Source: Streptomyces sp. ISL-43 (GTDB lineage: Bacteria > Actinomycetota > Actinomycetes > Streptomycetales > Streptomycetaceae). From it: 64,000 nucleotides of DNA. Position numbers and translations under genes: made by a program. The DNA is taken from positions 1 to 64,000 of the forward strand of contig NZ_JAGGOT010000019.1 of assembly GCF_018614195.1 (NCBI RefSeq), in the 5' to 3' direction. The notes beneath the pieces are model-generated. The model made no database searches. It had not been told where the DNA came from and was given only the letters and a program-made list of their open reading frames with translations. Below, piece by piece: positions 25,552 through 33,173 of the stretch. How positions within the stretch are numbered: position 1 is the stretch's first letter; every line of letters starts with the position of its first letter.

Positions 25552-25744
25552 GCAAACCCGGCCCACTTCCGCCGTCGCCGTGCCCATGGGGCAGGATGGC
25601 AGCCCGTTCCGGATGCGCACGCATGTCCGAACGCGGCTTCCCGCACGACGAACTGACAGGTGACAAGGTGACGACACACCTCATACGGCGGGCGGCGGCT
25701 CCCGCCTCCGCTTCCCCGGTCCGACGAGGGATGGAGGTCGTCCG

Positions 25745-26851
25745 TTGAACCGGGACCTCGTCCTGCACGACTGGCTGGTCGCCGGCATCGCACTCGCCGC
25801 GGGCGCGCTGGCCGGCCTGCTCCTGCGGGCCCTCGTACGGTGGCTGGGCAAGCACGCCCTGCGGACGCGCTGGAGCGGGGACGACATCGTCGTCGACGCG
25901 CTGCGCACCTTCGCCCCGGGGGCGGCCGTCATCGCGGGCGCCGCCGTGGCCGCCTCGACGCTGCCCCTCAGCACGCGGGTCTCCGGCTGGGTGAACCAGT
26001 CGCTGACGGCCCTGCTGATCCTCATGGCCACGCTCGGCGCGGCCCGGGTCGTCGCCGGTCTCGTCCAGTCCGTGGCCCAGGCGCGGACGGGAGTGGCCGG
26101 ATCGGCCACCATCTTCGTCAACATCACGCGGGTCGTGGTGCTCGCGATGGGCTTGCTCGTCGCACTCGAAACCGTCGGCGTGTCCATCGCACCCCTGCTC
26201 ACCGCGCTCGGGGTGGGCGGTCTGGCGGTCGCCCTGGCGCTGCAGGACACCCTCGCCAACCTCTTCGCCGGCGTCCACATCCTCGCCTCGAAGACGGTGC
26301 AGCCCGGTGACTACATCCGCCTCACGAGCGGTGAGGAGGGCTACGTCGTCGACATCAACTGGCGCAACACCGTGGTCCGCAACCTGTCGAACAACCTGGT
26401 GATCATCCCCAACGGGCGGCTCGCGCGCACGAACATGACCAACTTCACCCAGCCCGAACAGCAGTTGTCGATGCTCGTCCAGGTGGGAGTGGGCTACGAA
26501 AGCGATCTGGAGCACGTCGAGCGGGTGACCCTCGACGTGGTCGACGGGGTGATGGCCGACATCAACGGCGCGGTCCCCGATCACGAAGGGGCCGTCCGCT
26601 TCCACACGTTCGCGGACTCCAGGATCGACTTCACGGTGATCCTGGGCGTCGGCGAGTTCAGCGACCAGTACCGGATCAAGCACGAGTTCATCAAGCGGCT
26701 GCACCGCCGGTTCCGGGAAGAGGGCATCTCGATCCCCGCCCCCACGCGGACCGTCGCGCTCCACCAGGACGCCCCCCGGCCCGCACCGCCGGCGCCGGTC
26801 CCGCACCAGCGCGAGGCGCCGGCCTCGATACTGGCGGACAGCGGGCGGTAG
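25745..26851 (+). CDS. MscS-family mechanosensitive ion channel
   Basis: A 368-aa small-conductance mechanosensitive channel family protein. There are about four N-terminal membrane helices, the last carrying the MscS pore/beta signature 'GVGGLAVALALQDTLANLF' and 'KTVQPGDYIRL', then the cytoplasmic vestibule domain. It starts at TTG 25745 after GGAGGT; no better ATG or GTG is near. Likely role: pressure release during osmotic downshock. It is convergent with the P450 gene, 43 nt apart, and not obviously part of either neighbouring pathway. Confidence 0.88.
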   Translation: MNRDLVLHDWLVAGIALAAGALAGLLLRALVRWLGKHALRTRWSGDDIVVDALRTFAPGAAVIAGAAVAASTLPLSTRVSGWVNQSLTALLILMATLGAARVVAGLVQSVAQARTGVAGSATIFVNITRVVVLAMGLLVALETVGVSIAPLLTALGVGGLAVALALQDTLANLFAGVHILASKTVQPGDYIRLTSGEEGYVVDINWRNTVVRNLSNNLVIIPNGRLARTNMTNFTQPEQQLSMLVQVGVGYESDLEHVERVTLDVVDGVMADINGAVPDHEGAVRFHTFADSRIDFTVILGVGEFSDQYRIKHEFIKRLHRRFREEGISIPAPTRTVALHQDAPRPAPPAPVPHQREAPASILADSGR

Positions 26852-26894
26852 GGGACGGCGGGCGGTGGCGGGCGGCGGGTCGACCCGGTGTCCG

Positions 26895-28304
26895 TCACAT
26901 GTCCGGGCCCGCCGCCCGCGCCGGCTCGGGCTGGTCCGCGTACGGGCGGCGAGGGCTCCGGGCGGTGATGGTGGCCACCATCCTGCCCGGGTTCAGCGTG
27001 AGCTGGGGGAGCTTGGGGAGGGTCAGGCTGCCGGGGTGGAGATCGACGTTCCAGTGGCTGAGCAGGGACGCGAGCAACAGGACGCCCTCGATGAGCGAGA
27101 ACTCGTCGCCGATGCACTTGCGGGCGCCGCCGCCGAACACCGTGACGGGTACCTGCGGTTGCCGGCCGCGCTGGATCCAGCGGTCGGGATCGAAGCGCTC
27201 CGGGTCGGGGTAGAGGTCCGGCAGGTGGCTGATGAGGTAGGGGCTGTACGCCATCGTCGTGCCCTCGGCGAGGGCGTACGGGCCCAGGTGGGTGTCCGTC
27301 ATCGTCTGCCGGGTGAGGAACCAGCCGGGCGGGTACATGCGCAGGGCCTCGCTCAACACCTGGCGGGTATAGGTCAGTTGCGGCAGATCCTCCCAGCCGG
27401 CGGTCCGTCCGCCGAGCACCGTGTCGATCTCTGACGTCAGGCGGCCCAGGACCTCGGGATGTACGGCGGCCAGGTACAGCGCCCAGCCCACCGAGCCCGC
27501 CGTCGTCTCCGTGCCGGCGGAGTACATCGTGACGGCCTGGTCCACGAGCTCCTCGTCGCTCAGGGCGGGCGAGTCGCTCTCCGGGTCGCGGGCCGAGATG
27601 AGCATGGCCAGCAGGTTCGTCTCGTCGGTGGCTCCGCGTTCGCGGTGCTCGGCGACGAGGCCGGTCATGGTCTCCCGCACGCGTTTGGTGGCCTGGTCGT
27701 AGCGGACGTTGCCGGGCGTGGGCACCTTGCGCAGCGGCTTCGGCAGGAGGCTGTGCCGGGTGAAGCCGGACAGGAGGGTGTCGAAGTCCGTGGCCAGACG
27801 GGTGTGGATGCCGTTCTCCAGACTGGTGCCGAAGACGGCGGCGATGACCACGTCGGCGGCGATCTTGCGGATCTCCACGCTGAGGTCGAGGGTCTGGCCG
27901 TCGCGCCAGCTTGCCAGGATCGCGTCCATCCGCTCCGTCATGATGCCGGCGTAACCGGGGAAGCGGGCCTGGTGGAAGGCGGGCTGTATCAGCCGGCGCT
28001 GGCGCCGGTGCTCCCCGCTGGGGCAGGTGGCGAGACCCTGCCCGCCCGCCTCGCGCAGCCGATCGAAGAGGGGGCCGCCCTTGTCGAAGACGCGGTCCTG
28101 CACCAGCAGCGAACGGGTCAGTTCGGGATCGCACACCACGACCACGGGCTTGCGGCCGAGGCGGATCTCCACCAGCGGACCGTGCGCGGGCAGGCCGCGC
28201 AGGAATGCCAGCGGCGCCCGCAGGAGTGCGGGCAGGTGCCCCAGGACAGCGGTCGCACCAGGTGCCTTCGGTACCGCGGAAACGCTTTCCATGTCGCCAT
28301 CCAT
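26895..28304 (-). CDS. Cytochrome P450 (bacterial terpene-oxidising type)
   Basis: A P450 of 469 aa. I-helix 'AGTETT' (263-268), ExxR 'EALR' (319-322) and heme loop 'FGGGARKCIG' (Cys397) are intact. The N terminus 'APGATAVLGHLPALLRAPLAFLR' resembles the pentalenene-oxygenase/CYP170 group rather than the CYP105/107 groups. It is divergent from the prenyl diphosphate synthase across 144 bp, so it probably oxidises the terpenoid part of the meroterpenoid. An upstream in-frame stop makes ATG 28304 the first possible start. No ferredoxin gene is adjacent; the ferredoxin at 45697-45948 could serve it. Confidence 0.9.
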   Translation of the reverse strand: MDGDMESVSAVPKAPGATAVLGHLPALLRAPLAFLRGLPAHGPLVEIRLGRKPVVVVCDPELTRSLLVQDRVFDKGGPLFDRLREAGGQGLATCPSGEHRRQRRLIQPAFHQARFPGYAGIMTERMDAILASWRDGQTLDLSVEIRKIAADVVIAAVFGTSLENGIHTRLATDFDTLLSGFTRHSLLPKPLRKVPTPGNVRYDQATKRVRETMTGLVAEHRERGATDETNLLAMLISARDPESDSPALSDEELVDQAVTMYSAGTETTAGSVGWALYLAAVHPEVLGRLTSEIDTVLGGRTAGWEDLPQLTYTRQVLSEALRMYPPGWFLTRQTMTDTHLGPYALAEGTTMAYSPYLISHLPDLYPDPERFDPDRWIQRGRQPQVPVTVFGGGARKCIGDEFSLIEGVLLLASLLSHWNVDLHPGSLTLPKLPQLTLNPGRMVATITARSPRRPYADQPEPARAAGPDM

Positions 28305-28448
28305 TCTCTACTCGTTCTCAATCCTTCCTCCTAATGTCCCATGCAGGGTTGCATCGCACTTGAGGCAACCTAGACCCTTCGTGAGACTTTGCCGGTCCTC
28401 CTGGCCTGTCGAAAGGCGGCACGGAGGATTCGGGGGAAGGAAGCATCA
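28305..28448. promoter_or_regulatory. Divergent promoter region, P450 and meroterpenoid operon
   Basis: This 144-bp gap is distinctly AT-richer than its surroundings. TTGCAT (28349-28354) followed after 16 nt by TAGACC (28371-28376) is a possible rightward promoter for the prenyl synthase operon. A purine-rich AGGAGGAAGG run at 28325-28334 on the minus strand lies upstream of the P450 start. No regulator gene lies inside the block. Confidence 0.35.
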
Positions 28449-29504
28449 ATGAAGGAGATATCGGCCCTGATCGGAAGTGAATTTCCGACCGACGGCGGAC
28501 TCGTTCAGATTCAAGAACGACTCAAGGACGACTTGGAGCGGGTCAGGGAGAGTCTCTACTCCCTGGCGGTGCCGCCACAGCAGAGGATTCACGAACCGAT
28601 CATGTACGCGGTGGAGCATACGGGCCGTCTGCTCAGGCCCACGCTCGCGCTCCTGTCCTCGTACCTCCTGGAGGGCGAGCCGGCCGGGGTCACGCCCCAG
28701 CGCGTCATCGACGGGGCCGCCATCGTCGAGATCCTTCACATCGCCACCCTCTACCACGACGACCTGATCGACGAAGCACAGGTCAGGCGGGGCAGGCCCA
28801 CCTCGAACGCCAAGTACGGCGACGCCATCGCCCTGCTGACCGGGGACTATCTCCTCGCGCGCTGCATGCAGGCCGCGGCCTCTCTCGGGGCCTCTCGCAT
28901 GATGACGATGGCGCAGACGCTGATCGACCTGTGCGTGGGGCAGATGCTGGAGACCAGCCAGCTCTTCGATCCCCTGCGAACCGAAGAGGAATACCTCACG
29001 TCGATTTCGGGGAAAACGGCGCGCCTCATACGGACCGCCTCCCTGATGGGAGCGTCGCAATCCGGTGCCGATACAGCGGCTCAGGAGGCTCTGGAGAGCT
29101 TCGGGCACAATCTCGGCATGGCGTTCCAGATCTGGGACGACATCCTGGACATCTGCAGCCAGGAAACGGGAAAGCAGCCCGGGAAGGACGTTCTCAACGG
29201 CGTGTACACCCTTCCGGTGATCTATGCCGTGAGGGATTCTCCGGAGCGTATTCTTCCGGTATTGCGCGAGCAGCCGATTTCCCCGGCGCAGTGCCAGGCG
29301 ATCATCGATGCCATGCACGAGTCCGGGTCCATCGGCCGGGCGGCCGATGTGGCGCAGCGCTACATGGCGGATGCCCTGGACGCGCTGGAATCCCATCCGT
29401 CCTTCGTGCACCGGGCTCCTCTCGTACGGCGGTGTCTTCGCGACCTCGTGGACGGGCTCGCGTCCCAGCACCCCGCCCAGGAAGCGCTCGTCGACACGGC
29501 GTGA
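28449..29504 (+). CDS. Polyprenyl diphosphate synthase, long-chain type
   Basis: A 351-aa trans-isoprenyl diphosphate synthase. The first Asp-rich motif is D104-D105-L-I-D108 followed by RRGRP; the second is 'QIWDDILD'. The residues just before the first motif read A-T-L-Y-H, with small Ala at position -5 as in octaprenyl-type synthases, so a product longer than C20 is expected. ATG 28449 starts the meroterpenoid operon, 67 nt before the methyltransferase. Third codon positions look less GC-rich than in neighbouring genes. Chain length is inferred only. Confidence 0.9.
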   Translation: MKEISALIGSEFPTDGGLVQIQERLKDDLERVRESLYSLAVPPQQRIHEPIMYAVEHTGRLLRPTLALLSSYLLEGEPAGVTPQRVIDGAAIVEILHIATLYHDDLIDEAQVRRGRPTSNAKYGDAIALLTGDYLLARCMQAAASLGASRMMTMAQTLIDLCVGQMLETSQLFDPLRTEEEYLTSISGKTARLIRTASLMGASQSGADTAAQEALESFGHNLGMAFQIWDDILDICSQETGKQPGKDVLNGVYTLPVIYAVRDSPERILPVLREQPISPAQCQAIIDAMHESGSIGRAADVAQRYMADALDALESHPSFVHRAPLVRRCLRDLVDGLASQHPAQEALVDTA

Positions 29505-29571
29505 ACCGATCGCGCAGCAAGTCGTGCCAACGCTCAGCCGGGCTCGGCTGGGTCGATCCCGGAGGGTTGTC

Positions 29572-30282
29572 GTGTCAGGGCTCCGAACCGATTTCATCAA
29601 CGATTACGATGGTCTCGCCGACCAGTGGTGGGACCCTAGAGGGCCGCTGGCACCGCTCGGCTGGATCGCCCGCGCCCGCGCCGAGTACATCCCGCCCGCC
29701 GCGCGCGAGCAGGCCCGACTGCTCGATGTCGGCTGCGGGGGCGGCCTGTTCGGCCCCCACCTGGCGGGCAAGGGCTACCGCGTGGTCGGCGTCGACCTGT
29801 CGGCCAAGTCCCTCGAAGAGGCGCTGCGCCACGGCTTCGACGATGTCGTCCGCGCCGACATCGCCGAACTCCCCTTCCCCGACGAGTCGTTCGACGTCGT
29901 CACGGCGGGTCAGTGCCTCGAGCACGTGCCGGATCCCTACGGGGTGGTGGCGGAGCTGTGCCGCGTCCTGCGCCCCGGCGGCACGCTGGTCGTGGACACC
30001 ATCGCCGACACCAGGCTGGCGCGGCTGGTCTCCATCACCCTCGCCGAGAATCTTCCCCTGCCGGGCAGGCCGGCCCGCGGCACCCACGACCACCGCCTCT
30101 TCGTCAACCGGGAACGGCTGACGCGTACCGCGCGGTCGCACGGGGTGGAGCTGAAGCTGCAAGGCCTGCGTCCGAGTTTCCGTGACGGGATCGGCTACCT
30201 GGCCCGGCGCCGCGAAGAGGTCCGCATGGTGCCCGTCACGTCCACCGGAGTCCTCTTCCTCGGGGCGGGGACGAAATGGTGA
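29572..30282 (+). CDS. UbiG-like SAM-dependent methyltransferase
   Basis: A 236-aa class I methyltransferase with the UbiG-style opening 'DGLADQWWDPRGPLAPL', SAM motif I 'LLDVGCGGGLFGPHLA' and 'VLRPGGTLVVDT'. UbiG O-methylates catechol-type hydroxyls of prenylated rings in ubiquinone synthesis, so methylation of the prenylated aminophenol is a reasonable guess. GTG 29572 follows GGAGGG at 29561. Its stop overlaps the prenyltransferase start by 7 nt. Confidence 0.85.
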   Translation: MSGLRTDFINDYDGLADQWWDPRGPLAPLGWIARARAEYIPPAAREQARLLDVGCGGGLFGPHLAGKGYRVVGVDLSAKSLEEALRHGFDDVVRADIAELPFPDESFDVVTAGQCLEHVPDPYGVVAELCRVLRPGGTLVVDTIADTRLARLVSITLAENLPLPGRPARGTHDHRLFVNRERLTRTARSHGVELKLQGLRPSFRDGIGYLARRREEVRMVPVTSTGVLFLGAGTKW

Positions 30283-31172
30283 CGACTCATCAACGGCCGG
30301 CCCGGAACACCGTGCTGCGGAACTGGCTGGTCGGTGCCCGGCTCAAGACCCTGCCCGTGACCCTGGCGCCGATCGTGGTGGGATGGGCCGTCGCCCGCTC
30401 GCTCGGTCACTTCAGCTGGTGGCGCGCCACCCTGACCCTGCTGTTCGCCCTGGGCTTCGTCCTCGGCACGAACTTCTTCAACGACTACAGCGACGGGGTG
30501 CGGGGAGCCGACGACGAACGGGTGGGCCCCGTCCGCCTGGTGGGCTCGGGACAGGCGTCGCCGCGACAGGTCCTGCGCATGGGGCTCGCCCTGTACGGCC
30601 TCTCGGTCCTGGCCGGAGTGGTCATGGCCGTGACCGTCTCGTGGTGGCTGCTCGCGCTGGCGGCGCTCTGCGCGCTCGGCGGCTGGTTCTACACCGGCGG
30701 GTCCCGGCCCTACGGCTACCTGGGACTCGGCGACGTCAGCATCTTCCTCTTCCACGGCGTCATCGCCGTGTGCGCCACGGCCTACATCCAGCTCGGCCGC
30801 GTGCCGCTGCTCGCCCTCGGAGCGTCCGTGCCCATAGGCCTGCTCGCCTGCGCGCTTCTGACCACGAACAACCTCCGCGACATACCCACCGACACCGCCG
30901 CGGGGAAGATCACCCTCGCGGTGCGGCTGGGCGACGGGCGCACCCGCGTCTACTACCTCCTCTGCGTCGGCGCCGCCTTCGCGTCCGGACTGCTCCTGGC
31001 GGCCGCCCGGCCCTGGGTGCTGCTCGTGCTCGCCGCCGCCCCGTTCGCCGTGATCCCGCTGCGCCGGGTGCTCGGCGGGGCGCGCGGCAGCGAGCTGATA
31101 GCGGCGCTGGAGCACACGTGCGTGCTGCTGCTCGTGTACGGGGCCCTGCTGGCGATCGGACTGGCCCTGTGA
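30276..31172 (+). CDS. UbiA/MenA-type membrane aryl prenyltransferase
   Basis: A 298-aa integral membrane protein of the UbiA superfamily, closest by motif to MenA. The first Mg-diphosphate motif is 'NDYSDG' (69-74), with the second Asp motif 'NNLRDIPTDTAAGK' near 195. There are about eight to nine helices. MenA couples prenylation with loss of a ring carboxylate. Its location with PhzE/PhzD/EntA-like enzymes suggests that it prenylates 3-hydroxyanthranilate or a derivative rather than dihydroxynaphthoate. Overlaps: 7 nt with the methyltransferase and GTGA with the next gene. Confidence 0.88.
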   Translation: MVTTHQRPARNTVLRNWLVGARLKTLPVTLAPIVVGWAVARSLGHFSWWRATLTLLFALGFVLGTNFFNDYSDGVRGADDERVGPVRLVGSGQASPRQVLRMGLALYGLSVLAGVVMAVTVSWWLLALAALCALGGWFYTGGSRPYGYLGLGDVSIFLFHGVIAVCATAYIQLGRVPLLALGASVPIGLLACALLTTNNLRDIPTDTAAGKITLAVRLGDGRTRVYYLLCVGAAFASGLLLAAARPWVLLVLAAAPFAVIPLRRVLGGARGSELIAALEHTCVLLLVYGALLAIGLAL

Positions 31173-32761
31173 CCGGCCGGAGCGGGACACCGGTCACACC
31201 GATGACACCGGTGAAGCCCGACCACGAAGTGCTGGTGATCGGCGCCGGGTTCTCCGGAATAGGCACGGCGATCGGCCTGCGCCAGGCCGGCATCGAGGAC
31301 TTCGTGGTCCTGGACGAGCAGGACGACATCGGAGGCAGCTGGCACGCCAACCAGTACCCCGGCATCGCCGTGGACATCACCGCCTTCTCCTACTCCTTCG
31401 CCTTCGAGCCCTCCCCGTCCTGGTCCCGGGCCTTCCCGCCCGGCGCGGAACTGAAGGCCTACGCGCAGACGTGCGTCGACAAGTACGGCCTGCGGAGCCA
31501 CCTGCGGCTGAACGCGAGGGTCGTGCGGGCCGAGTACGACGAGTCGCGGCACCTGTGGACGGTCTTCCTGGCGGACGGCACCTCGACCACGGGACGGTTC
31601 GTCATCTGCGCCACCGGCTGGCTCACCAAGCCCAAGGCGCCCGGCATCGAGGGACTCGACAGGTTCAAGGGCGACATCGTGCACACCGCGCGGTGGGACC
31701 ACTCGCTGGACCTGGCCGGCCGCAGCGTGGGACTGATCGGCACCGGCGCGTCGGCCGTGCAGATCGTCCCCGAGATCGCCCCCCGGGTGGAGCGGCTCCA
31801 CGTCTACCAGCGCACCCCCATCTGGGTCTTCCCGAAGCCGGACTTCGCGATGCCCGCCGCCCTGAGCCGGCTGTTCCGGGCGGCTCCGTGGACGCAGCGC
31901 GCGGTCCGGCTGTTCACGGACACGGTGACGGAGCTCGGCTTCGTGATCGCCATGATCTACCACCGGCAGTTCCCCTTCCTGGTGAAGGCGGGCGAAGCGC
32001 TGTCCCGGCGCCACCTGCGCCGCGAGGTGGGCGGCGATCCCGAGCTGATGAGGAAGCTCACCCCGACGTACAAACTGGGCTGCAAGCGGCCGTCGTTCGC
32101 GAAGGGCTACTGGCGCGCCTTCACCCGGGACAACGTCGAGCTCGTCACCGAACGCATCGAGCGGATCACCGAGACCGGGATCCACACGGCGGACGGCGAG
32201 GAGCAGCGGCTCGACGTGCTGGTGCTCGCCACGGGCTTCCACGTCCTGGAGAACCTGCCGCCCTTCCCGATGCACGGTCCCGGGAACCGGGAGCTCAAGG
32301 AGTTCTGGAGGACCGAGCGCTTCCAGACGTACGAGGGCAGCTCGGTCAAGGGCTTCCCGAACCTCTGGTTCATCGTCGGGCCGTACTCGTTCACCGGCGG
32401 GTCTTGGTTCGGCATGATCGACTACCAGGTCACCCATGCGCTGCGGGTGATCGCGGAGGCCCGGCGGCGGCGCGCCACGCAAGCCTCCGTCAGGCCGGAG
32501 GAACACGACAAGTCCTTCCGCAGGACGCTGCGCAGGCAGCCGAACACCGTGTTCCTCGACGAGAGCTGCAGGGGCGCGAACACCTACTACCTCGACGAGC
32601 GCGGTGACGCGCCGGCCGTCCGCCCGGCCACCCGCTACGAGGCCGCCTGGCGGGCCAGGCACTTCGACCTCGACGCCTACCGGTACGACCGACCACGCGA
32701 GACCCGATACGACACCCGATACGACCACCGCTCTGGAGGCCGACGTGCTGAGACTCGGTGA
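31169..32761 (+). CDS. Flavin Baeyer-Villiger-type monooxygenase
   Basis: A 530-aa class B flavoprotein monooxygenase. FAD motif 'GAGFSGIG' (26-32), the Baeyer-Villiger fingerprint F166-K-G-D-I-V-H-T-A-R-W176, and the NADPH motif 'GTGASAVQ' are intact. It could insert oxygen beside a ketone or hydroxylate or epoxidise the prenyl chain. GTG 31169 overlaps the prenyltransferase stop. The C terminus has a Tyr/Arg/Asp-rich tail ('YDTRYDHRSGG') overlapping the next gene by 17 nt. Confidence 0.9.
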   Translation: MTGRSGTPVTPMTPVKPDHEVLVIGAGFSGIGTAIGLRQAGIEDFVVLDEQDDIGGSWHANQYPGIAVDITAFSYSFAFEPSPSWSRAFPPGAELKAYAQTCVDKYGLRSHLRLNARVVRAEYDESRHLWTVFLADGTSTTGRFVICATGWLTKPKAPGIEGLDRFKGDIVHTARWDHSLDLAGRSVGLIGTGASAVQIVPEIAPRVERLHVYQRTPIWVFPKPDFAMPAALSRLFRAAPWTQRAVRLFTDTVTELGFVIAMIYHRQFPFLVKAGEALSRRHLRREVGGDPELMRKLTPTYKLGCKRPSFAKGYWRAFTRDNVELVTERIERITETGIHTADGEEQRLDVLVLATGFHVLENLPPFPMHGPGNRELKEFWRTERFQTYEGSSVKGFPNLWFIVGPYSFTGGSWFGMIDYQVTHALRVIAEARRRRATQASVRPEEHDKSFRRTLRRQPNTVFLDESCRGANTYYLDERGDAPAVRPATRYEAAWRARHFDLDAYRYDRPRETRYDTRYDHRSGGRRAETR

Positions 32762-33173
32762 GGTGCACGGAAGGGACCGTGCGCTGTGCCTGTTCTACGG
32801 ACTCTTCTCCGCCGCCGGCTCCTGCGTCATGGGTGCGCTGGCCGTCGACTTCGTCGTGGACAACATCCACGACGGCCCCTTCGGCGTCATCCGCAACTTC
32901 CTGCGCGACGCGCTGACCAACCCGGCGGCCCGGTTCGTCTACGCCGACCTGTTCCTGATCTGGGCGGCACTGGCGGCCTTCATGGTCGTCGAGGCCCGCC
33001 GGTTCGGCATCCGCCACGTGTGGGCGTACATCATCGGCGCCCCCGCGCTGGCGCTGTGCGCCAGCTTCACCGCCTTCATGTACGTCCGCCAGCTGAAGAT
33101 CGCGGCCGCGGGCGACGAGGGATCGAGCCCCGTCGCCGCGGCTTCCCACGAACTGACGAGAGGGATGCAGTGA
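32745..33173 (+). CDS. Small DUF2834-like membrane protein
   Basis: A 142-aa protein with about four hydrophobic segments. The pattern 'NPAARFVYADLFLIWAALAAF' plus 'VEARRFGIRHVWAY' resembles DUF2834, a family without known function. GTG 32745 has GGAGG at 32735 and lies inside the end of the monooxygenase gene; the stop overlaps the cyclase start (TGATG). This strict coupling suggests that it works with the cyclase or prenyltransferase at the membrane, for example as a partner or anchor, or in ring oxidation. Confidence 0.75.
   Translation: MLRLGEVHGRDRALCLFYGLFSAAGSCVMGALAVDFVVDNIHDGPFGVIRNFLRDALTNPAARFVYADLFLIWAALAAFMVVEARRFGIRHVWAYIIGAPALALCASFTAFMYVRQLKIAAAGDEGSSPVAAASHELTRGMQ

Noticed and set aside
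28449..31172. Menaquinone biosynthesis locus
   Set aside because: MenA-like, UbiG-like and polyprenyl synthase genes occur, but no other men or futalosine genes, and tailoring oxidases dominate.
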